DNA from: Actinomycetota bacterium
GTDB lineage: Bacteria; Actinomycetota; Thermoleophilia; Gaiellales; Gaiellaceae
Length of the DNA: 36,580 nt
Assembly (NCBI GenBank): GCA_013695385.1
Contig: JACDAN010000022.1
Location: 1 to 36,580 of the forward strand
Reading direction: 5' to 3'
This document shows, piece after piece, positions 30,431 through 36,580 of the stretch; within the stretch, counting starts at the first letter, position 1, and the number at the start of each line of letters is the position of its first letter. The notes below the pieces were generated by a model. That model worked only from the letters and a program-made list of their open reading frames with translations. It had not been told where the DNA came from and did no database searches. Made by a program: the position numbers and the translations under genes.

Positions 30431-31207
30431 ATGTCCAGGCTGCGCGCCAAGTGTCCGGACTGCCGTACCCTCACGGCGGTCTCGATCGGCCCGGAGTACG
30501 AGTGCCACTCGTGCGGGCGCTCCTTCGGGGCGGGCCTGATCCGTGTCCCACGTGCGTGGGGGCGCGGTGGGGAGGCGATGGCCGAGGCGGCTTCCCTGCC
30601 GCTCCCGTACCCCGAAACCGGTGTCATCGACGAGGAGACGCTCGCCGACCAAAGCCTTGCGCTCGCCCTCGAGCTTCCGGAGCGGCCGCTCGTCCTCGGA
30701 GGCTGCTGCTGCGCCCATATCGGCGCGATCGAAGCGCTCGCGGCACGCCACGGCCGAGTCTCGGTCGTGTGGCTCGATGCGCACGGTGACCTGAACACCG
30801 TCGAGTCCTCACCGTCGGGGAACGAGTGGGCGACTCCGTTGCGGCACGTGATCGACTCGGATGCGGTGAGCGCGGAGGACGTCGCGCTCATCGGAACTCG
30901 GAACCTCGACCCTCCCGAGGAGGACTTCATCGCACGTGCCGGGGTCAGGCTGGGTCAGCACGCGATCCTGAAAGCGCTGGATGCCACGGCCGGTGTGTAC
31001 GTCGCGATCGACTTCGACGTCTTCTCCGGCGGCGAGGTCGCCCCCTTCATGCCGGAGCCTGAGGGCCTCTCGGTCTCCGACGCCGAGCGCCTGCTCGTCT
31101 CCGTGCAGGACGCGAACCGGGTACTCGGCGCCGGCTTCACCGCAATGCTGCCGGATGGGCGCAACGTCGAGCCCGCGCGCAGGCTCGCGTCGGCTCTCGG
31201 GCTCTGA
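30431..31207 (+). CDS. arginase/ureohydrolase-fold protein with N-terminal zinc ribbon
   Basis: N-terminal CPDC...CHSCG; then RPLVLGGCCCAHIGAIEALAARHGRVSVVWLDAHGDLNTVESSPSGNEWATPLRHVI...VYVAIDFDVFSGGEVAPFMPEPEGLSVSDAERLL. Confidence 0.75.
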   Translation: MSRLRAKCPDCRTLTAVSIGPEYECHSCGRSFGAGLIRVPRAWGRGGEAMAEAASLPLPYPETGVIDEETLADQSLALALELPERPLVLGGCCCAHIGAIEALAARHGRVSVVWLDAHGDLNTVESSPSGNEWATPLRHVIDSDAVSAEDVALIGTRNLDPPEEDFIARAGVRLGQHAILKALDATAGVYVAIDFDVFSGGEVAPFMPEPEGLSVSDAERLLVSVQDANRVLGAGFTAMLPDGRNVEPARRLASALGL

Positions 31208-31227
31208 GGGGACGTCTCCGGCCCGAT

Positions 31228-31233
31228 TAGACT
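31228..31233 (+). promoter_or_regulatory. candidate -10 (TAGACT) 6 nt before the accD GTG
   Basis: CCCGATTAGACTCGACGC-GTG; spacing fits a leaderless transcript. Confidence 0.45.
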
Positions 31234-31239
31234 CGACGC

Positions 31240-32097
31240 GTGGCGGAGCGAATCGACATCTCGATCGAGCACCGGAATGTTCCGGAGCCTCTGAACGACA
31301 AGCCCCACCCGAACACCTGCCCCAGGTGCGGGTCGCACTATCGGGACGACGAGCTTGCGGAGAACCTGCACGTCTGCCCGCATTGCAACCACCATTTCGC
31401 CGTGCGGGCGCGACAGCGAATCGCCCAGCTGGCGGACGAGGGCACGTTCGAGGAGGAGGCCGCCGAGCTTCGCTCGCAGGACCCGCTCGAGTTCTTCGAC
31501 GTCCGGGCGTACACGGAACGGCTCGTCGAGGCCGAGCAGAAGACCGGGCAGGGCGACGCGATGGTCATCGGAGGCGCCGCGATCGAGCGGGTGCCGTGCG
31601 AGGTTGCCGTCATGGACTTCGCGTTCATGGGCGGGTCGATGGGCAGCGTCGTCGGTGAGAAGTTCTGTCGGGCCTGCGAGAGCGCGGCCGGGCGCGGTGT
31701 GACCCTCGTGAGCGTGACCGCTTCGGGCGGTGCGCGCATGCAGGAGGGGATCCTCTCGCTCATGCAGCTTCCGAAGACGGTCTGCGCCGTGGAGGACCTG
31801 AAGGACGCAGGCGGCGCGATGATCAGCGTGATGGGGCACCCGACGACCGCCGGGGTGCTGGCGAGCTTCGCCTCGCTCGGCGACGTGATCGTGGCGGAAC
31901 CCGGTGCGCTCCTCGCCTTCACGGGGCCGAGGGTCGTGCAGCAGACGACGCGCGAGAAGCTTCCCGAGGACTTCGGCCTGGCCGAGTCCAACGTTCGGTT
32001 CGGCCATGTCGACGCAATCGTCGGGCGTCGCGACCTCCGCCCGTATCTGGGCCGTGTGCTCCGGCTCTTCTCGAAGAACGGTGCCCATGGCGCGTGA
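31240..32097 (+). CDS. accD: acetyl-CoA carboxylase carboxyltransferase beta subunit
   Basis: NTCPRCGSHYRDDELAENLHVCPHCNHHFAVRARQRIAQL zinc ribbon; VMDFAFMGGSMGSVVGEKFCRACESAAGRGVTLVSVTASGGARMQEGILSLMQLPKT. Confidence 0.96.
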   Translation: MAERIDISIEHRNVPEPLNDKPHPNTCPRCGSHYRDDELAENLHVCPHCNHHFAVRARQRIAQLADEGTFEEEAAELRSQDPLEFFDVRAYTERLVEAEQKTGQGDAMVIGGAAIERVPCEVAVMDFAFMGGSMGSVVGEKFCRACESAAGRGVTLVSVTASGGARMQEGILSLMQLPKTVCAVEDLKDAGGAMISVMGHPTTAGVLASFASLGDVIVAEPGALLAFTGPRVVQQTTREKLPEDFGLAESNVRFGHVDAIVGRRDLRPYLGRVLRLFSKNGAHGA

Positions 32098-33067
32098 GGC
32101 CGAGCTCCACCTGCGCGACCGGCTCAGCCGGCTGAAGAGCATCGGCCTGCTTCGCGGAGCGAGCATCTCCGGCGAGCTCGCCCGGTTGCAGCGACAGCTC
32201 GAGAAGACCTCCGAGCCGACAGACCAGGAGATCTGGCAGCACGTCGAGCTGGCGCGCCACCCGGACCGTCCGTACACGCTTGATTACGTCGAGCGGATCT
32301 TCGACGACTTCGTCGAGCTGCACGGCGACCGGGCCCGCGCCGAGGACCCGGCGATGATCACCGGGCTCGGCCGGCTCCACGGCCGCACGATCGCGGTTCT
32401 GGGCCAGCAGAAAGGCCGCGACACGCATGACCGGATCCGCCGGAACTACGGGATGACGTATCCGGAGGGCTACCGGAAGGCGATGCGTGTCATGGAGATG
32501 GCGGAGCGGCACCGTTTTCCGGTCGTGTCGCTCGTCGACACTCCCGGCGCCTATCCCGGCGTAGCGGCGGAGCAGCACGGGCAGGGTGGCGCCATCGCAC
32601 GGTCACAGGCCCTGATGAGCCGCCTCACCGTTCCGATCGTCGCCTGCGTGATCGGTGAGGGCGGATCGGGTGGAGCGATCGCGATTGCGTTGGCAGACAG
32701 GGTTCTCATGCAGGAGAACGCGATGTACTCGGTGATCTCGCCCGAGGGTTGCGCGGCGATCCTCTGGCGCACCGGTGAGGAGCGGGTCAAGGCGGCCGCG
32801 GCGCTGAAGCCCGACGCCGCCCACACGCTCGCGCTCGGCGTGATCGACGCGATCGTCCCTGAGCCGGAGGGCGGCGCCCACACGAACTGGGACGAGGCCG
32901 CCCGGCTCCTCGGCGAGGCGCTGCAGAGCTCGATGGAGGATCTTTCGGCGATTCCGGGCGACGAGCTGCGCCGCCGCCGCCGCGCTCGTTTCCGGTCACT
33001 GGGTGTCTACGCCTCGTCCACAGTGTCCACAGACTTGTCCACCGAGGAAACCCCCACTCCGAAGTAG
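32087..33067 (+). CDS. accA: acetyl-CoA carboxylase carboxyltransferase alpha subunit
   Basis: WQHVELARHPDRPYTLDYVERIFDDFVELHGDRARAEDPAMITGLGRL...GRDTHDRIRRNYGMTYPEGYRKAMRVMEMAERHRFPVVSLVDTPGAYPGVAAEQHGQGGAIARS. Confidence 0.96.
   Translation: MAREAELHLRDRLSRLKSIGLLRGASISGELARLQRQLEKTSEPTDQEIWQHVELARHPDRPYTLDYVERIFDDFVELHGDRARAEDPAMITGLGRLHGRTIAVLGQQKGRDTHDRIRRNYGMTYPEGYRKAMRVMEMAERHRFPVVSLVDTPGAYPGVAAEQHGQGGAIARSQALMSRLTVPIVACVIGEGGSGGAIAIALADRVLMQENAMYSVISPEGCAAILWRTGEERVKAAAALKPDAAHTLALGVIDAIVPEPEGGAHTNWDEAARLLGEALQSSMEDLSAIPGDELRRRRRARFRSLGVYASSTVSTDLSTEETPTPK
33014..33043 (+). repeat. triplet of DnaA-box-like nonamers
   Basis: TCGTCCACA, GTGTCCACA, TTGTCCACC; each one mismatch to the actinobacterial consensus TTGTCCACA. 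Confidence 0.5.
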
Positions 33068-33185
33068 GAAACGACAGGTTTTGGAAGCATGAGGGTGATC
33101 TGGAGCTTCGACAAGGGGCGCTACGTCGAGAGCTGCCGGAGCCGCGGGAAGCCGGCGCGCAAGGCCAGCTAGCCTCGAGATCTCA

Positions 33186-35522
33186 GTGGCGAAGCTCGAC
33201 GAGTACCGCCGGAAGCGCGATCCGAAAGAGACTTCGGAGCCCTTCGCCGGCCGAGGGCGCAAGACGAAGGACCCCATCTTCGTGGTGCAGCGGCACGACG
33301 CTCGCCGGCTCCACTATGACTTCCGCCTCGAGCGGAACGGCGCGCTCGCGAGCTGGGCGGTGCCGAAGGGGATCCCGCTCGACCCCGGACAGCGCTCGCT
33401 CGCCGTCCACGTGGAAGACCATCCGATCGGCTACGCGGCCTTCGAGGGTGAGATCCCGAAGGGCCAATACGGCGCAGGCCTCGTCGAGGTCTGGGACAAG
33501 GGCACCTACGAGCTCGTCGAGGAGAAACGCGACGGCGGCCTCACGGTGCGGCTGCACGGCGAGCGGCTCCGGGGCGTCTGGACGCTGGTGCCGGCCAAGC
33601 TCGGTGGCGATCCCAAGAACTGGCTACTGCTGAGGAAGCGGGAGGAGGGCTTCCCTCCCGCGCAGGAGCGCCGCGCCTACAAGCCCATGCTCGCAACGCT
33701 CGAGTCGGAGGTTCCCAAGGGGCGAGGCTGGGTTTTCGAGGTCAAATGGGACGGCTACCGGGCGATCGCCGACCTCAGAGGCGGTGAGGCGCGATTGACC
33801 AGCAGGCAGGGCAACGACCTCACCACGCGGTTCGAATCGGTGGCGAAGGAGATCGCGAAAGCGGTCAAGACGCCGGACTGCGTCCTCGACGGGGAGGTTT
33901 GCGCGATCGACGAGGACGGGCGGGTCACGTTCTCCGCGATGCAGCAAGGGAAGAGCGGTACCCACTACGTCTACGTGGCCTTCGACGTGCTCGAGGTGGA
34001 GGGGCAGGCGCTGATCGATCTTCCGCTGACCGAGCGGCAGGATCGGCTTGCCGCCCTGCTCGACCGCCGCAACAAGGTCGTTCAGCTCTCGGTGCCCTTC
34101 GACGACGGTTTCGTGCTCTTTCGCGCCGCGGAGGAGCAGCGTTTCGAGGGGATCATGGCCAAGAAGGCGGAGTCGCGGTACCTCCCGGGGAAGCGAACCC
34201 GGGACTGGCTGAAGATCAAGACCCACGGGCGCCAGGAGTTCGTCATCGCCGGATACACCAAGGGCCAGGGGCGTCGCTCCGGCCGCTTCGGCTCGCTCGT
34301 GCTGGGCGTCCACCGCGGCGAGGATCTGGCGTACGCCGGGAACTGCGGCACCGGCTTCACCGACAACGAGATCGACCGGCTGCTGGGAAAGCTGCGGCCG
34401 CTCGAGCGGAAGGAGTCGCCGTTCCCGGTCGTCCCGAAGATGCCGAAGGTGCGCAGGGGAGACGTCGTCTGGGTCGACCCCGAGCTCGTCTGCGAGGTCG
34501 AGTTCGTGGAGTGGACGCATGAAGGCCACCTACGCGCGCCGGCATACAAAGGGCTTCGGGAGGACAAACCCGCGAAAGAGGTGCGCCGTGAGGAGCCGAT
34601 CACGAACGAGATCAAGAAGGGCCGCCGGACCCTCAAGCTGACCAACCTGGACAAAACGTTCTGGCCCGAGGAGGGGATCACGAAAGGTGACCTGCTCTCG
34701 TACTACCGCGTCGTCGCGCCGGCCGTCGTCCCGCATCTGAAGAACCGGCCCTTCACGATGAAACGGTATCCCGACGGCTGGTCCGGCAAGTTCTTTTTCC
34801 AGAAAGACGCCCCGAAGCACATGCCGGAGTGGATCCCGACCCGTCCGTTCATGGCGACCACGCGGGAGAAGCCGCGGCAGCAGCGGAAGATCAACTTCGC
34901 CCTCGTGAACGATGAGCTCGCGCTGCTCTGGATGGTGAACATGGGCTGCATCGACCTGAACACCTGGTATTCGCGGGTCGACAAGCCCGAACGCCCCGAC
35001 TTCGTCCTCTTCGACCTCGATCCGTCAGACGACGTCGGGTTCAAGGAGACCGTCGAGGTCGCGCTGCTCGTCAAGAAGACCCTCGAGGCCGTCGAGCTCG
35101 AGAGCGTCGTCAAGACGAGTGGCTCCGACGGGATCCACGTGCTCGTCCCGATCGCCCGGCGGCACACCTTCGACGACACGCGCGAGTTCTCGGAGATAGT
35201 GGCGGGGGCACTCGCGAGGACCCGCCGAGGGCTCGTGACGACCGAGTGGACGAAGTCGAAGCGGCGCGGCGTGTTGATCGACTCGAACCAGAACGGCGGA
35301 GGAAAGACGCTCGCGTCGGTGTATTCCGTGCGTCCGCGGGAGGGAGCGCCGGTCTCGACGCCGCTCCGGTGGGACGAGGTGAACGAGCGGCTCGACCCGC
35401 AGGACTTCACGATGGACGTCGTCCTCGGGCGGCTGGAGAAGCACGGCGATCTCTTCGAGCCCGTCCTGCACGGGAAGCAGTCGCTGACTGCCGCGCTGAG
35501 GGCTGTCCGCAAATCGCGCTAG
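33186..35522 (+). CDS. ligD: multidomain NHEJ DNA ligase LigD (3'-phosphoesterase - ligase - polymerase)
   Basis: FVVQRHDARRLHYDFRLERNGALASWAVPKGIP (PE); FEVKWDGYRAIADLRGGEARLTSRQGNDLT and FEGIMAKKAESRYLPGKRTRDWLKIK (ligase); LTNLDKTFWPEEGITKGDLLSYYRVVAPAVVPHLKNRPFTMKRYPDG...DFVLFDLDPSD...VKTSGSDGIHVLVPI (LigD polymerase). Confidence 0.95.
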   Translation: MAKLDEYRRKRDPKETSEPFAGRGRKTKDPIFVVQRHDARRLHYDFRLERNGALASWAVPKGIPLDPGQRSLAVHVEDHPIGYAAFEGEIPKGQYGAGLVEVWDKGTYELVEEKRDGGLTVRLHGERLRGVWTLVPAKLGGDPKNWLLLRKREEGFPPAQERRAYKPMLATLESEVPKGRGWVFEVKWDGYRAIADLRGGEARLTSRQGNDLTTRFESVAKEIAKAVKTPDCVLDGEVCAIDEDGRVTFSAMQQGKSGTHYVYVAFDVLEVEGQALIDLPLTERQDRLAALLDRRNKVVQLSVPFDDGFVLFRAAEEQRFEGIMAKKAESRYLPGKRTRDWLKIKTHGRQEFVIAGYTKGQGRRSGRFGSLVLGVHRGEDLAYAGNCGTGFTDNEIDRLLGKLRPLERKESPFPVVPKMPKVRRGDVVWVDPELVCEVEFVEWTHEGHLRAPAYKGLREDKPAKEVRREEPITNEIKKGRRTLKLTNLDKTFWPEEGITKGDLLSYYRVVAPAVVPHLKNRPFTMKRYPDGWSGKFFFQKDAPKHMPEWIPTRPFMATTREKPRQQRKINFALVNDELALLWMVNMGCIDLNTWYSRVDKPERPDFVLFDLDPSDDVGFKETVEVALLVKKTLEAVELESVVKTSGSDGIHVLVPIARRHTFDDTREFSEIVAGALARTRRGLVTTEWTKSKRRGVLIDSNQNGGGKTLASVYSVRPREGAPVSTPLRWDEVNERLDPQDFTMDVVLGRLEKHGDLFEPVLHGKQSLTAALRAVRKSR

Positions 35523-35532
35523 CCGGCCCCCG

Positions 35533-36300
35533 TCAGCCGGTTAGAAAGAACTTCGTCAGCCGGCCAACCGTGTCGAAACCGAGCCGCCGGTAGAGCTCCT
35601 TGGGCCAGTCGTCGCCGTCGGCGACGAGGAAGACGAGGTCGGCCCCCGCCTCTCGAGCCTCTGCGGCGGCACGGAGCACGACCGCGGTGGCATACCCCCG
35701 TCCTCGATGCGCCTGCTTCGTTGCGACGTCCTCGACCTGACCGACGCCCTGCGCGACGTAGAGGTCCGCCCAGCTGACGACTTCCCCGTCGACCTTGACG
35801 CCGAAGAACTTCGTCATCGCGCGCTCGCCGAGCAACGTCTTCGCCTCGAAGAGCTGCGCGGCGACGCTTTCGCTGCCCCAGGGTTGGGCGAGGATCTCTT
35901 CGCTTCGCCCCGGGCGGAGGTCCCTCTCCTCGACCTGCTCGACGACGGAGAGATCGGGCGCTCGTTCGGACTCGCGCAGCTGTGCCATCCAGATGTGCCG
36001 GCGGATGCTCCACCCGAGGTCTCGGAATTGCGGCTCGAGCTCTCCGCCGAGCGCCTCGTCGAAGGTGAAGGCTGCGCGATGCTTCAGATTGGCGCCGCCG
36101 AGGATACGCTCGGCCTCCTGCGCGACCTCGTCGGCTCCCGCACCGGGCGGCAGCCGCTCGACCAGGAGGTAGTTGGGGTCGTGGCGGTGCGGTAGCGACG
36201 GCTCGATCACGCCCACCCCGTACGGCGAGTCGATGTTGGTCGAGCCCGCCATCTCGATCTCCCGCTCGAATCGGTAGATCCGCTGGAGGACGTCAGCCAA
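35533..36300 (-). CDS. GNAT-family N-acetyltransferase
   Basis: VDGEVVSWADLYVAQGVGQVEDVATKQAHRGRGYATAVVLRAAAEAREAGADLVFLVADGDDWPKELYRRLGFDTVGRLTKFF; TTG start. Confidence 0.85.
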   Translation of the reverse strand: MADVLQRIYRFEREIEMAGSTNIDSPYGVGVIEPSLPHRHDPNYLLVERLPPGAGADEVAQEAERILGGANLKHRAAFTFDEALGGELEPQFRDLGWSIRRHIWMAQLRESERAPDLSVVEQVEERDLRPGRSEEILAQPWGSESVAAQLFEAKTLLGERAMTKFFGVKVDGEVVSWADLYVAQGVGQVEDVATKQAHRGRGYATAVVLRAAAEAREAGADLVFLVADGDDWPKELYRRLGFDTVGRLTKFFLTG

Positions 36301-36580
36301 TTGACAGCATGCGTCCGAGGAGCGTCAGGGCGCCGGCCTTGTCGAGCGGCTCGTTCAGGTTCCCGCACTTGGGCGACTGGACGCATGAAGGACAGCCGTG
36401 ATCGCATCGGCAGCCGGCGATCATCCGGGCCGTGTCGCCGGCCCAGCCTTCGAAGGCCTCGAAGCCGCGCTCGGTGATTCCGACTCCGCCGGCGTGACCG
36501 TCGTAGACGAAGATCGTCGGTCGGCCGGTCTGGAAGTGGAGATTCGTGGAGAGCCCGCCGATATCCCAGCGGTCGCACAT
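36293..36580 (-). CDS. C-terminal fragment of a DEAD/DEAH helicase with DUF1998 (MrfA/YprA-like); continues beyond the window
   Basis: CDRWDIGGLSTNLHFQTGRPTIFVYDGHAGGVGITERGFEAFEGW...CRCDHGCPSCVQSPKCGNLNEPLDKAGALTLLGRML; four-Cys cluster typical of this family. Confidence 0.85.
   Translation of the reverse strand: MCDRWDIGGLSTNLHFQTGRPTIFVYDGHAGGVGITERGFEAFEGWAGDTARMIAGCRCDHGCPSCVQSPKCGNLNEPLDKAGALTLLGRMLSIG

Noticed and set aside
33405-33420. GTCCACGTGGAAGAC as parS-like palindrome
   Set aside because: CACGTG core only; flanks do not match, and it lies in the conserved LigD phosphoesterase coding sequence.

Overview
High-GC chromosomal window, probably from an actinobacterium-like lineage (inferred from GC content, gene content and start-codon style). 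It carries a canonical replication-origin neighbourhood plus a fatty-acid synthesis cluster. Minus strand, leftward from the origin: rpmH-rnpA-yidD-yidC-jag/khpB-rsmG-parA-parB and an 82-aa ORF. Plus strand: dnaA-dnaN-recF-DUF721-gyrB-gyrA. Left flank: MscS-type channel, PIG-V-like mannosyltransferase, CPBP protease, isochorismatase-family hydrolase, bifunctional nuclease (DUF151) and tRNA-Ile(GAT) with a terminator. Right flank: MerR-like regulator, GalT-like protein, slipin and NfeD, PGRP-type amidase, birA, fabZ-fabH-fabD-fabG-fabF, HAD hydrolase, GNAT, a zinc-ribbon/arginase-fold protein, accD-accA, three-domain LigD, a second GNAT, and the C-terminal end of a DUF1998/MrfA-type helicase. 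I see no CRISPR array, transposon, prophage or obvious defence island. The points most worth a second look are: a DnaA-trio-like origin core in a very short dnaA-dnaN gap; a DnaA-box-like triplet in the accA tail; a hairpin/SD/mini-ORF leader at gyrB; apparent CTG starts for recF and galT; leaderless-type TAGNCT motifs; a zinc-ribbon + divergent arginase-fold protein; a GyrB with a long TOPRIM-region insertion; and two strong perfect hairpins after fabF. All calls are by-eye motif recognition without database searches.
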